The notes beneath the pieces were generated by a model. It did no database searches, was not told the DNA's origin, and saw only the letters and a program-made list of their open reading frames with translations. Shown piece by piece: positions 34,207 to 42,897 of a stretch of 64,000 bases of DNA. The position numbers and the translations under genes were made by a program. This DNA comes from AP-15 sp963712825 (GTDB lineage Bacteria; Pseudomonadota; Alphaproteobacteria; ATCC43930; CGMCC-115725), in the NCBI GenBank assembly GCA_963712825.1, contig CAVQJP010000023.1, positions 310,001 through 374,000 of the forward strand. Reading direction: 5' to 3'. How positions within the stretch are numbered: the stretch's first letter is position 1; each line of letters starts with the position of its first letter.

Positions 34207-35539
34207 CGAGCATCGCCAGAAAACGCTGCGGAACCCGATGCGGGTGCCGTGCCGCCGTCAGCCGGCTAAGCTCGTCCGGATCGCGCTCGCGCAGCGCCGG
34301 AAACTCGGCGTGCAGCCGCTGCACGACGGTATCGGCGCGCCAAACCGGATCGGCCCCGAGCCGCGCCAGCAGCGCCACACTTTCGGCGATTTCGCCGACG
34401 CATTCGAACGGCTTGTGCCGGCGCAGCCCGCACAGTTCGGCAAAACCCTCGCTCTGGGTGTCGTCGTCGAGCAGGTTGCTTCCGAAAATTGCGGTCAGCT
34501 CGGGTTTTGGGACAAACGGCGCCAGTGCCAGAAACACAAACCGGCATTTCGGGCAATTGCCGCACCAATGGCGCCCGCGCGCGGCCGGCGACTGACGAAA
34601 GGCCGTGTTGCAGCTGCGGAAAACACCGAAATATTGCGGGTGGCGGGCAAAGCGCCGGGCAATCTCGATCTCGGAGAGGGGGCGCAGCAGCGAAAAATAG
34701 GCGATGCTCGGCGTGATGTGAGCGGCGACGTGATCGGCAAGATCGCGCTCGAATTCGAGAGACTTGCTGAATTGATGATTAATGCCGACTCCGTCCACCG
34801 TCAGGTTGGGCGCGCTCGCGGAATGCTCGTTCGACATCGCGATCGTGTCGAAGCCCGCAAGCACGGCGCAGGCCAAAACGATCGCACTCAAAATGCCTGT
34901 TATCGGCACATGTCCGTTCAGCGCGCCCTGTCGGTTCAGCTCGATCAGGCCGGGGTCGAGATGCCGGCGCACCCGGATGAAGGGCCGTTCCGCCGCGGCA
35001 ATGCAGGCGGCGATCGGCGCCGAGTCGCCGAGCGAAAACAACACGATGTCTTCGCCGGCGGCTTTCAGGCATTCGACGGTGACGACCGAGTCCTTGCCGC
35101 CGCCGACCGGCACGCCGGTGCGGCGCCGCAGGTCGACTGCCAAGGGCTGCGGCGGGTCGGCTCGGTCCCACAGAAATCGGCAACGGTCTTGCAACGAAAT
35201 CCGGTTTTTCCAGGCGAACTCGGCGAGGCCGTTTTGATAGAAATTCCGCAAAAAAGCGGCGGTGCCGCGATCGAGCGGGAACGCCTCGCAACGCAGGATT
35301 TCGGGCACGAACGCCTTGTAATAGCTGACCCCCGACAACAGAAAAACCAGCCGGAACATGCGGTCGAGCACAGTCTCGGCAGCGAGTGACAGCGGCTGCG
35401 GCGGAAAATCGAAAAGCAGCTTTTCCTCGAACCGCGGGCCGTCCTGAAACCGATAGCGCAGCGCGAGCGAGGCGGCCGCCCGGTCGTAGCGGTAGCTCTC
35501 GAAAACAAACTCGTTACCGGCCATTCCCGCAGAACTCAT
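34193..35539 (-). CDS. murL: UDP-N-acetylmuramoyl-L-alanyl-L-glutamate epimerase
   Basis: 448 residues from an ATG that overlaps the DUF4392 gene stop (ATGA). The PP-loop ATP-pyrophosphatase motif GGGKDS is at 146-151. Later stretches SNEHSASAPN and the Cys-rich CGNCPKCRFVFLAL are typical of MurL. The enzyme uses ATP to invert the L-Glu of UDP-MurNAc-L-Ala-L-Glu to D-Glu, which replaces the glutamate racemase route. Size matches the characterised Xanthomonas protein. The longer reading frame upstream (to 36361) is antisense-like and overlaps the DUF4392 gene, so it is not used. Confidence 0.92.
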   Translation of the reverse strand: MSSAGMAGNEFVFESYRYDRAAASLALRYRFQDGPRFEEKLLFDFPPQPLSLAAETVLDRMFRLVFLLSGVSYYKAFVPEILRCEAFPLDRGTAAFLRNFYQNGLAEFAWKNRISLQDRCRFLWDRADPPQPLAVDLRRRTGVPVGGGKDSVVTVECLKAAGEDIVLFSLGDSAPIAACIAAAERPFIRVRRHLDPGLIELNRQGALNGHVPITGILSAIVLACAVLAGFDTIAMSNEHSASAPNLTVDGVGINHQFSKSLEFERDLADHVAAHITPSIAYFSLLRPLSEIEIARRFARHPQYFGVFRSCNTAFRQSPAARGRHWCGNCPKCRFVFLALAPFVPKPELTAIFGSNLLDDDTQSEGFAELCGLRRHKPFECVGEIAESVALLARLGADPVWRADTVVQRLHAEFPALRERDPDELSRLTAARHPHRVPQRFLAMLDACG

Positions 35540-36447
35540 GCTTGCCGGGCGAGCGCGCGGACCGTGCGCAATTTCCGGTGATGGGCCGCAAGGTCGAGGT
35601 TGTCGATCGTCGGCGCCTGGAGCCGGGACACGCCGTCGACCGCCGGCCCGTCGCGCAATGTCGTTTCCAGGATGCGCGCGTCCAAGTCTTCGTCGAGACA
35701 CCGCACCAGGGGCTGGCGCCAATCCTCGCGCACGACCGCGAGCGCGCCGATCAGCGCATATGCCCCCCAATGCGACACCCCCGCTACAATAAGGTGCTGC
35801 GCGGCAGTGACGCAGGCAATCGTGGCACCGTGCTCGACATGGGCGGCGATCAGCGTGCGCGGCAAGGCACCCATTCCGATCTCGTTGCCGCCGTCGCCGA
35901 CCGCGATCGTCTCCCACGGCCCGGCCGTGAACAGCTCGTCGAGCGGTGCGGTATGGGCGCCGATGTCCTGGCCGCGCATGTTGCGCGGGGTCCCGTCGAC
36001 GCTGCGCCCGCAGCGCTCGATCGAGAGTGCATGGGTGACGCCGGCGGCGCGCCAGGTTTCGGCGAGGGGGTCGAGCGCGGCCCCGATCGCGACGGCGTCG
36101 ACCGGGACGGGGGCGGCGCCCGCGGCTGCCAACGCAACCGCGCAGGCGTTGCGGCACGGCGCGTCGGTCGCCAGCCGGCTCGGAATGCCGATCTCGGCGA
36201 GGCCGCGAGCCAGCAACGCCGCGCCGACCGGGCCGTCGGTTTCGGCTGCCGGCGGTGCTCCCAACGGCACAAAAAACCCGGTGATCAGGCCGACCCGGCA
36301 CCTGGGGGAAGCGGCGATCGCCATCGCGGCGCGCCACAGCCCGCCGCGGGCCGCCTCGCACAGAGCGCCGATATTGCGCCCGACATCGGTCTGGACCGCA
36401 GCCTCGATGCGATCGACCAGCGCGCGTGTCGTCGCCGCCGCCGACAT
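35536..36447 (-). CDS. DUF4392 protein, D-glutamate cyclase C-terminal-half homologue
   Basis: 303 residues. Conserved stretches are GLITGFFVPLGAPPAAETDGPVGA near 55, THALSIERCGRSVDGTPRNMRG near 165, and the glycine-rich AVGDGGNEIGMG near 205. DUF4392 is the C-terminal half of mammalian D-glutamate cyclase (DGLUCY), which interconverts D-glutamate and 5-oxo-D-proline. The N-terminal half (DUF1445) is coded by the gene just upstream, 13 bases away. Together they can be read as a split D-glutamate cyclase. Activity is inferred from homology only. Confidence 0.85.
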   Translation of the reverse strand: MSAAATTRALVDRIEAAVQTDVGRNIGALCEAARGGLWRAAMAIAASPRCRVGLITGFFVPLGAPPAAETDGPVGAALLARGLAEIGIPSRLATDAPCRNACAVALAAAGAAPVPVDAVAIGAALDPLAETWRAAGVTHALSIERCGRSVDGTPRNMRGQDIGAHTAPLDELFTAGPWETIAVGDGGNEIGMGALPRTLIAAHVEHGATIACVTAAQHLIVAGVSHWGAYALIGALAVVREDWRQPLVRCLDEDLDARILETTLRDGPAVDGVSRLQAPTIDNLDLAAHHRKLRTVRALARQA

Positions 36448-36460
36448 CGCGCGCGACCGC

Positions 36461-37261
36461 CTAAAGGCTCGCGAGCCTGGCGTTCAAGAGATCGGTGACA
36501 AGCATCGCGCCCGGCGCGTGAGTGATGCAGAATTCGGGCTTGGCCTCGGCGATGACCGCCTGCGGGGTGACGCCGCAGGCCCAGAACACCGGCAATTCGC
36601 CGTCGCGAACGGGGACGCTGTCGCCGTAGTCGGGACGCCCCAGATCGGCGATGCCGATCGCCTCGGGCAGCCCCAGATGCACCGGTGCGCCGTGCACCGA
36701 GGGGAAGCGCGAGGTGATCTGGACGGCGCGGATCGCATCGGCCGGGCGCAGCGGCCGCATCGACACGACAAGCGGGCCGGCGAATGGTCCGGCCGCGGCG
36801 CAGCGGATATTGGTGCGGTACATCGGCACGTTCGAGCCGCAGATGATGTGACGCAATTCGATCCCTTCCTCGGCCAATGCCTGCTCGAACGAAAACGAGC
36901 AGCCGAGCGCGAAGCTGACAAGGTCGTCGCGCCAGGCATGGCGGATTTCGTCGGGTTCCTCGACCAATTCGCCGTGGCGCCACACCCGGTATTTCGGCAG
37001 GTCGGTGCGGATGTCGAGATCTTCGCCCAAGGACGGCAGCCGCGGGTCGCCCGGCTCGGACACGCCCAGCACCGGACAGGGCTTGGGATTGGCCTGGGCA
37101 AACCGCAGAAAGTCGTGCGCCAGCCCTTTTGGCAGAATGACGAGGTTCGCCTGCACGTTGCCGGCGGCAAGCCCGGCGGTCGGGCCGCGGAATTCGCCGG
37201 TGCGGATGCGCGAACGCGCGCGCGCGCCAGTGTCGACGCTTTGATCAGTTGCTGCGCTCAT
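36461..37261 (-). CDS. DUF1445 (YcsI/putative hydro-lyase) protein, D-glutamate cyclase N-terminal-half homologue
   Basis: 266 residues. Family features are TAGLAAGNVQANLVILPKGLA near 30, DLVSFALGCSFSFEQAL near 105, RPLRPADAIRAVQITSRFPSVHGAPVHLG near 175 and the C-terminal ITHAPGAMLVTDL. DUF1445 proteins are annotated as hydro-lyases and form the N-terminal half of eukaryotic DGLUCY. It is the first gene of the operon and is divergent from the SMR exporter gene with 113 bases between the starts, where the operon promoter should lie. Confidence 0.9.
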   Translation of the reverse strand: MSAATDQSVDTGARARSRIRTGEFRGPTAGLAAGNVQANLVILPKGLAHDFLRFAQANPKPCPVLGVSEPGDPRLPSLGEDLDIRTDLPKYRVWRHGELVEEPDEIRHAWRDDLVSFALGCSFSFEQALAEEGIELRHIICGSNVPMYRTNIRCAAAGPFAGPLVVSMRPLRPADAIRAVQITSRFPSVHGAPVHLGLPEAIGIADLGRPDYGDSVPVRDGELPVFWACGVTPQAVIAEAKPEFCITHAPGAMLVTDLLNARLASL

Positions 37262-37374
37262 GGCCCGATCCGTGTTCCCAATGGGCGATTTTACCGCCGA
37301 TCGGATCGGGCCGTCAAAGCGGCGGCCGATTCGTGTCGACGCGTTTGGACGACGGTCCGGATCAGGAGCAGCGA

Positions 37375-37698
37375 ATGAGCGTCTTTTATCTGGCCGCCGC
37401 GATCACGCTGGAGATCTGCGGCACGACGGCGCTGAAGCTCTCCGACGGGTTCAGCCGGCTCGCACCGACTTGCGTCGTCGTCGTCTGCTACACGGCAAGC
37501 TTTGCGGTGCTGTCGCTGGCGTTGCGCCGGATCGACCTCTCGACTGCCTACGCCGTGTGGTCCGGGGTCGGCACCGCGGTCGTCGCGGCGATCGGCATCT
37601 GGTGGTTCGGCGAACCAGCCGGCGCCGGGAAGCTGTTTTCGCTGGCGCTGATCGTCGTCGGGGTCGCCGGACTCAATCTTGCCGGGCGCGGGTTATAA
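37375..37698 (+). CDS. Small multidrug resistance (SMR) family transporter
   Basis: 107 residues, four hydrophobic helices. The essential proton/substrate Glu is Glu13 in MSVFYLAAAITLEICGTTALK, and the SMR stretch AYAVWSGVGTAVVAAIGIWWFGEP is present. GGAG lies upstream of the ATG. It works as an antiparallel or parallel dimer exporting cations such as quaternary ammonium or guanidinium. It shares the divergent promoter region with the DUF1445 operon. Confidence 0.93.
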   Translation: MSVFYLAAAITLEICGTTALKLSDGFSRLAPTCVVVVCYTASFAVLSLALRRIDLSTAYAVWSGVGTAVVAAIGIWWFGEPAGAGKLFSLALIVVGVAGLNLAGRGL

Positions 37699-37729
37699 GC
37701 GCGCTGCGCCGGCACGGCGGACCGCCGCT

Positions 37730-37933
37730 TCACAGCGCCGATTTTCCCGGCGGGTCCCCGACCGGCGGCGGCGGTGGTTCGGCCGGCGGCACCGGCACCG
37801 GGTCGGGCGGCTCCTCGACCGGGCGCGGACGGTCGGGGTCGGGCGGCGGCTGCGGCGGGGTGCCGGGCGGCGGCTGCGGCGTCGGGCTCTGCGCGCGGTA
37901 GGGGCGCGCGCCGCTCGGCTGCGAGGGTTTCAT
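37730..37933 (-). CDS. Proline-rich small protein coupled to glk
   Basis: 67 residues. The ATG overlaps the glk stop by four bases (ATGA). Almost half of the residues are Pro, with runs such as PQPPPGTPPQPPPD and PVPVPPAEPPPPP. No signal peptide or fold is expected; it should be disordered. The overlap and open frame support a coding gene, but Pro-rich frames arise easily in GGC/GCC-rich DNA, so this is only moderately supported. Confidence 0.42.
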   Translation of the reverse strand: MKPSQPSGARPYRAQSPTPQPPPGTPPQPPPDPDRPRPVEEPPDPVPVPPAEPPPPPVGDPPGKSAL

Positions 37934-38922
37934 TGGGCGCCGATCCGGTCGCGCGCCAGTAATGCCGCGCAGCCGAGAAAGGCCGCGAGCGGGTGGGTCA
38001 CGACATAGGTCGGGATCGCCGCAAGATAAGGCTCGAACCGGCCCTTTGACTGAAAGCGCGCGCGGAACGGCAAATCGGCAAAGTAGCGGCCGAGCCGCGG
38101 CACGATCCCGCCGGCGACAAAGGCGCCGCCGCGCGCGCCCAGGGTCAGCGTCAGATTGCCGGCGACGGTGCCCAGCATCGCGCAGAACATCGCCGTTGCT
38201 TCGACGCAGACCGCATCCCCGCCGCGCACGCCGAAATCGGTGATCTGCGCCGCGGTGTACCCTTTCGACGCCGTCCCGTCGATCTCGCACAGCGTGCTGT
38301 AGAGGTTGACGATCCCCGGTCCCGACAGCACCCGCTCGGCCGAAACATGGTCAAAGCGCTTGCGCATATGGTCGAGCACCGCGCTTTCGCGGTCGGTCGC
38401 CGGCGACATCGTCGCATGGCCGCCCTCGCCGGTCAGCGCCACCCAGTCGGCGCCGCACCGGACGAGGCCCGAAACCCCGAGCCCCGATCCCGGTCCCAGC
38501 ACCGCAAGCGGCGCGCCCGGAACCGCTGCACCGCCGCCGACCGGCATCCGGTCTCCGGCGCCGAGATGCGGCAGCGCCAGCGCTTGTGCCGTAAAATCGT
38601 TGATGATTTCGAGCCGTTCGAAATTAAAGCGCGCCCGGAGCGCCGCGATCGAAAAGCGCCACGGGTTGTTGGTCATCACGACCTGGTCGCCGGTCACCGC
38701 CGAGGCGATCGCGATCGCCGCCTGCCGCGGCAGCGGCAACCCGCCGCGATCGCCGAGATACTCGGCAAGCGCGTCGTCGATGGTCGGGTAAAGCTCGCAG
38801 GTGTGGCTGCGCCAATGCAGCACCCTGCCGTCGGGTGAGACGAGCCCAAAACGGGCGTTGGTGGCGCCGATATCGCCGACGAGCCAGGTTTCCGGCTCGC
38901 CACCGGCGGCGCCCACAATCAT
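37930..38922 (-). CDS. glk: Glucokinase
   Basis: 330 residues from the ATG overlapping the otsA stop (ATGA). The ROK-unrelated bacterial glucokinase fold shows ATP-binding WLVGDIGATNARFGLV at about 13, the sugar-binding region MTNNPWRFS and EIINDFTAQALAL with the catalytic Asp, and the second phosphate loop LGPGSGLGVSG. It phosphorylates glucose with ATP. The coupling to trehalose-6-phosphate synthase puts glucose activation and trehalose synthesis under one transcript. Confidence 0.94.
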   Translation of the reverse strand: MIVGAAGGEPETWLVGDIGATNARFGLVSPDGRVLHWRSHTCELYPTIDDALAEYLGDRGGLPLPRQAAIAIASAVTGDQVVMTNNPWRFSIAALRARFNFERLEIINDFTAQALALPHLGAGDRMPVGGGAAVPGAPLAVLGPGSGLGVSGLVRCGADWVALTGEGGHATMSPATDRESAVLDHMRKRFDHVSAERVLSGPGIVNLYSTLCEIDGTASKGYTAAQITDFGVRGGDAVCVEATAMFCAMLGTVAGNLTLTLGARGGAFVAGGIVPRLGRYFADLPFRARFQSKGRFEPYLAAIPTYVVTHPLAAFLGCAALLARDRIGAQ

Positions 38923-40403
38923 CGGTGGGGGCCGCGGGGTTCGGCGCCGCTGGCCGCCAGGGCGGCGACAAAGCTCTCGCGCCAGCGGGTGATGTCGTAA
39001 TGCTCGATCGTCGCCATCATCGCGGTCCACCGTTCCTTGCGCTCGCCGAGCGACATCGTGAGCCCTTGCCGGATGCCGTCGACCATGCCCTCGATGTCGT
39101 GCGGGTTGACGATCACCGCTTCTCCGAGCTCTTGCGCCGCACCGGCAAAGCACGACAGCACCAGCACCCCGGGATCCTCGGCCGGTTGCGAGGCGACATA
39201 TTCCTTTGCCACCAGGTTCATGCCGTCGCGCAACGGCGTCACGATCCCGATCCGCGCCGCCCGCAGAAACCCGGTCAGGATTTTATGGCTGAAGCTCTTA
39301 TTGATGTAGCGCAGCGGCGTCCAGTCGAATTCGCCATAGCGGCCGTTGATATTCCCGGCCGAGGCGGCAAGGGTCCGGCGGATCTGCTGGTACTCCGGGA
39401 CCTCCGAGCGCGAGTGCGGTGCGATCTGCATAAAGACGATACGGCCGCGGGTCTCCGGCGCCGTCTCCAGCAACTGCCCAAAGGCCGCAAAACGCGCCGG
39501 CAAACCCTTTGAATAGTCGAGCCGGTCGACGCCGATCATCAAGGTGCGGTCGCCGAGGCTTTGCCGCAGCCGGCGCATGTGGCGGCTGGCGTCGGCCGCC
39601 TCTGCCTGGGCCGCGACGGTGGCGACGTCGATCCCGATCGGGAAGACTTGCGCGCGGACGACGCGGCCAAAGGCGCGCAGCACGCCGTGCCCGAGATCCT
39701 CCGCCCCGGCCCAGCGCACCAGGTAGTCGCAAAACCCGTGCAGGTCGGATTTGGTCTGGAATCCGATCAGGTCGTAGGCGCACAGCGCCTCGACCAGGTC
39801 GCGATGGTTAGGGACGACGCGCAGCACCTCGGCCGGCGGAAACGGCGTGTGCAGAAAAAACCCGAGCGTCTGGTTCTGGTCGAGCCGGCGCAACTCGCGG
39901 CCGAGCGGGATCATGTGGTAGTCGTGGATCCAGACGAGATCCTGCGGCAGCAGCAGCGGCGCCAAGGCGCGGGCAAACATGCGGTTGACGCGCAGATAGC
40001 CGGCAAAATCGCGCCGCGAGTATTCAACCAGACCTGACCGCAGATGGAACAGCGGCCACAGCACCCGGTTCGCGAAGCCGAGATAGTATTCGTCAAAATC
40101 GCGTTGCGACAGGTCAAGGGTCGCATAGGTCAGCGGCCCGCGTGCGGCGGTTTTGAGTTCGCCAGGAAGCGTGTCGTCGACTTTTCCGCTCCACCCGAAC
40201 CAGATGCCGCCGCTGGTTTCGAGCGCGGCTTGGATCGCGACCGCAAGACCGCCGGAATCGGGCTTCCGCGTGTCGACCGCGACCCGGTTGGACACGACGA
40301 CCAGACGGCGGCTCGCGGCGGGGGTGCGCAGCGGGCCGGCTGCTGTTTTGGCTTGCGGATAGGTGCTGGCGCTGCCGGCGGTCGCGATATCTCCCTCGGT
40401 CAT
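38919..40403 (-). CDS. otsA: Alpha,alpha-trehalose-phosphate synthase (UDP-forming)
   Basis: 494 residues, GT20 family. After a 30-residue leader the domain begins RRLVVVSNRVAV. Conserved segments are LVWIHDYHMIPLGRELR, FFLHTPFPPAEVLR, IGVDRLDYSKGLPARF and the donor-site PLRDGMNLVAKEYVASQ. It makes trehalose-6-phosphate from UDP-glucose and glucose-6-phosphate, the latter being the glk product. No otsB phosphatase gene is near. It opens a three-gene overlapped operon (otsA-glk-small protein). Confidence 0.96.
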   Translation of the reverse strand: MTEGDIATAGSASTYPQAKTAAGPLRTPAASRRLVVVSNRVAVDTRKPDSGGLAVAIQAALETSGGIWFGWSGKVDDTLPGELKTAARGPLTYATLDLSQRDFDEYYLGFANRVLWPLFHLRSGLVEYSRRDFAGYLRVNRMFARALAPLLLPQDLVWIHDYHMIPLGRELRRLDQNQTLGFFLHTPFPPAEVLRVVPNHRDLVEALCAYDLIGFQTKSDLHGFCDYLVRWAGAEDLGHGVLRAFGRVVRAQVFPIGIDVATVAAQAEAADASRHMRRLRQSLGDRTLMIGVDRLDYSKGLPARFAAFGQLLETAPETRGRIVFMQIAPHSRSEVPEYQQIRRTLAASAGNINGRYGEFDWTPLRYINKSFSHKILTGFLRAARIGIVTPLRDGMNLVAKEYVASQPAEDPGVLVLSCFAGAAQELGEAVIVNPHDIEGMVDGIRQGLTMSLGERKERWTAMMATIEHYDITRWRESFVAALAASGAEPRGPHR

Positions 40404-40879
40404 CTTTTATCCCCGTTATTGTTCGGTTAATGAACGCAGGCGGACCGGGAACGTTCCCCACAGAGGCTTGATTTGCAAGCTGGTATGGGCCGGGAGCGAG
40501 CGCGCGCCAGCGGTCTCGATGACGATCGGGGACGCCAGCCGGGCGCAGATCCCGCGCCCGTCCCGCCCAAAGACTTTTCCGGGCCGACGTAAGCGCGGCC
40601 GACGCCATCCTCGCGCGCGCCGCGGTCGAACAGCGCCAATTCCGTCAAAAACCAGTGCGATGCCCGGCCCGCCGTATGCCGGCATGACGAGGCCGGCTGC
40701 TGGCCGGCGTCAAAGGGCCGTCCCTTGTGCGATGCACAGCAGACGCCGCGGGATGGCGGGCTAAATGCCTGATCCCGGATCAAACCCTGAGCAATGCCAA
40801 CGCGTTTTGAAAAACCCGCTTGACATCCCAGTGGGGCGCCTTACATTGTGCAGTGCGGTAACGATCGCCGGTTGTGGTC
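40404..40879. other. 476-bp intergenic region without a recognised gene
   Basis: It lies between the otsA start and the end of the phenylalanine hydroxylase gene. Around 40665-40725 there are GC-rich palindromic segments (GCCGGCATGACGAGGCCGGC and GGCCGGCGTC), possibly a degenerate intergenic repeat. Minus-strand frames here translate to Arg/Pro/Ser-rich text with no ribosome binding site. Confidence 0.5.
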
Positions 40880-41773
40880 TTACCGTACGTCTTCTAGGCG
40901 TTTCCTCCCTAAACTTGGGCCCGGCTCAGCCGCGGCCCATTTTTTTTCGGGTCCGGCCTGGTTGCCGGGATGCCGCCGGTTGTTCCCGAGCACCTGGTCG
41001 GGATCGAGATCGGGGAGGGTTGCGATCTCGCGATAGATTGGGGCGAAGTCGGCGCGGGTCGCCTCGAACAGCTGCTCAAAATCCTTGATTACGAAATAGG
41101 TTTCCTGAAACTGGTCGATGCGATAGCGGGTGCGCATGATGCGGCGCAGGTCAAAATCGAGCCGGTTCGGCCGCGGGTCGTCGAGCGAATAAACCGATTC
41201 GCCGGCCGACGACAAAATACCCGAGCCGTAGATCCGCAGCCCCGCCGCGGTCGCGATCAGTCCGAACTCGACCGTGTACCAGTAGAGCCGCGCGAGCCGC
41301 TCGAGGTGGCCCAGCCCTTGCGCCCTCAGCCCTCCCTTGCCGTAGGCCTGCAGAAAATCGGCAAAGACCGGGTTCATCAGCAACGGGACATGGCCGCAGA
41401 TGTCGTGAAAGACATCCGGCTCCTGCAGGTAGTCGAGCTGGTCGCGGCGCCGGATAAAGCAGGTCGACGGAAATCGCCGCCGGGCGAGATGCCCGAAAAA
41501 CACCGCGTCAGGCACCAGCCCCGGCACCGCGACGATGCGCCAGCCGGTCGTGCGGTCGAGCACGTCGCTGAGCCGGCGGAAATCCGGAATGCCTGCCGCC
41601 GCCAAGCCGAGCCCGTCCAGCCCCGCGAGGTATTCTTCGCAGGCGCGCCCCGCCAGAAGCTTTTGCTGGCGCTCGAACAGAAACCGCCAGACCGCGTGCT
41701 CCTCGGCGCTGTAGCCCCGCCAATTCTGATCTACCTCAAAGTCCGGGGCCGCTGCCGGCCCAATCTCTTTCAT
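40880..41773 (-). CDS. phhA: Phenylalanine 4-monooxygenase
   Basis: 297 residues, the size of bacterial pterin-dependent phenylalanine hydroxylases. The iron ligands are His123 and His128 (EPDVFHDICGHVPLL) and Glu169 (YWYTVEFGLI). GLVPDAVFFGHLARRRFPSTCFIRR matches the family. It makes tyrosine from phenylalanine using tetrahydropterin and oxygen. The C-terminal 30 residues are an extra charged tail. No pterin-recycling (PhhB) or homogentisate genes are adjacent. Confidence 0.95.
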   Translation of the reverse strand: MKEIGPAAAPDFEVDQNWRGYSAEEHAVWRFLFERQQKLLAGRACEEYLAGLDGLGLAAAGIPDFRRLSDVLDRTTGWRIVAVPGLVPDAVFFGHLARRRFPSTCFIRRRDQLDYLQEPDVFHDICGHVPLLMNPVFADFLQAYGKGGLRAQGLGHLERLARLYWYTVEFGLIATAAGLRIYGSGILSSAGESVYSLDDPRPNRLDFDLRRIMRTRYRIDQFQETYFVIKDFEQLFEATRADFAPIYREIATLPDLDPDQVLGNNRRHPGNQAGPEKKWAAAEPGPSLGRKRLEDVR

Positions 41774-41873
41774 CAGCCGCTCCGCCAGCTCGTCACCTTT
41801 AGGTGAGAGCGCCGCGGCGGCCGGTCAATCGCCGCCGGCCGATCGCCGCGGGCAAATGGGTTGGGCGGGCAGC

Positions 41874-42740
41874 TCACGGTGCGGTGGCGAGGCATTCCTC
41901 GACGGCGCGGCTCAACTGCCGGACCAGTTCCGCCAATTCGGCCGCGAGCCGCCCGAACCGGGGCTTTCGGCGGAATTTGCGCTCGTCCATGTAGAGCGCG
42001 CGGTTGATCTCGATCTGCAGCGCGTTGCGCCCGCGGCGGGGGTCGCCGTAATGCTCGGTGGTGAACCCGCCGGCATAGGGTGTGTTGACCGCCACCGAAA
42101 ACCCGCGGGCGGTGAAAAAACCGCGGGCGCTGTCGAGGATCGCGGCGGCGCAGGCGCTGCCGTAGCAGTCGCCGAGCACGATGTCGGCGCCCTCGGCGCC
42201 GGATGCCGCGGCGGCCGACGGCATCGAGTGGCAGTCGATCAAGAGACAACCGCCGAAGCGCGCCGCGGTCTCGTCGACCAGCCGCCCGAGCACCGCGTGA
42301 TAGGGATGATAGAGGCTGTCGATCCGGCGCTGCGCTTCGGCAAAGCGCAGCTTGCCGGCGTAAATCTCCTCGCCGCTGGCGACGATGCGGGCAATTGTGC
42401 CGAGCCCCATCCGCACCCGCGGCGAGCCGGCGTTGACAAAGCCCGGCAGCTGATCCGAGAACATCGCCGGGTCGAGCTCGTAAGCCTCGCGGTTGACGTC
42501 GAGATAGGCGCGCGGAAACCGGGCCGACAACAATGGGGCGCCGAGGCTTGGCGCCGCGGCAAACAGCTCGTCGACAAAGCTGTCCTCCGAGCGCCTGAGC
42601 GCCAATGGGTCGAGCCGCGAGGCAGCGACAAAATCGACCGGGTAATCCGACCCGCTGTGCGGCGAGGCGAGGATCAGCGGCAGCCGGCCCGCCGCGGGGC
42701 GCCGCAGCTCGAAAACCCCGCATGCCAACTCGCCGTCCAT
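41874..42740 (-). CDS. N-formylglutamate amidohydrolase family protein
   Basis: 288 residues. The family pattern LILASPHSGSDYP near 22 supplies the metal-site residues, LLIDCHSMPS near 165 a further His, and GGFTTEHYGDPRRGRNALQIEINRALYMDE the C-terminal motif. HutG-type enzymes hydrolyse N-formyl-L-glutamate to glutamate and formate in histidine degradation; others in the family act on related N-acyl substrates. No hut genes adjoin, so the substrate is open. It lies 100 bases upstream of phhA on the same strand. Confidence 0.92.
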   Translation of the reverse strand: MDGELACGVFELRRPAAGRLPLILASPHSGSDYPVDFVAASRLDPLALRRSEDSFVDELFAAAPSLGAPLLSARFPRAYLDVNREAYELDPAMFSDQLPGFVNAGSPRVRMGLGTIARIVASGEEIYAGKLRFAEAQRRIDSLYHPYHAVLGRLVDETAARFGGCLLIDCHSMPSAAAASGAEGADIVLGDCYGSACAAAILDSARGFFTARGFSVAVNTPYAGGFTTEHYGDPRRGRNALQIEINRALYMDERKFRRKPRFGRLAAELAELVRQLSRAVEECLATAP

Positions 42741-42897
42741 GCGCTAAAGCTTAGTGGCAGGAGGCAAAACTGTCATCATCGCGAACACCGCAAACGCGGC
42801 CGAAGCGTTTGCCTCCAACCGACGCATTGTCGCGGAAGCGGCCGGCGCACCGCGGGTTGCGCGTCGGTGCCCGCGACCAACAAAGGGATAGAGCCGG

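Noticed and set aside
34193..36361. 722-residue minus-strand frame including murL
   Set aside because: Only its last 448 residues are MurL. The first part runs out of frame through the DUF4392 gene and is Arg-rich.
40427..40783. 118-residue minus-strand frame between otsA and phhA
   Set aside because: No ribosome binding site and a composition typical of random high-GC sequence with many Arg, Pro and Ser.
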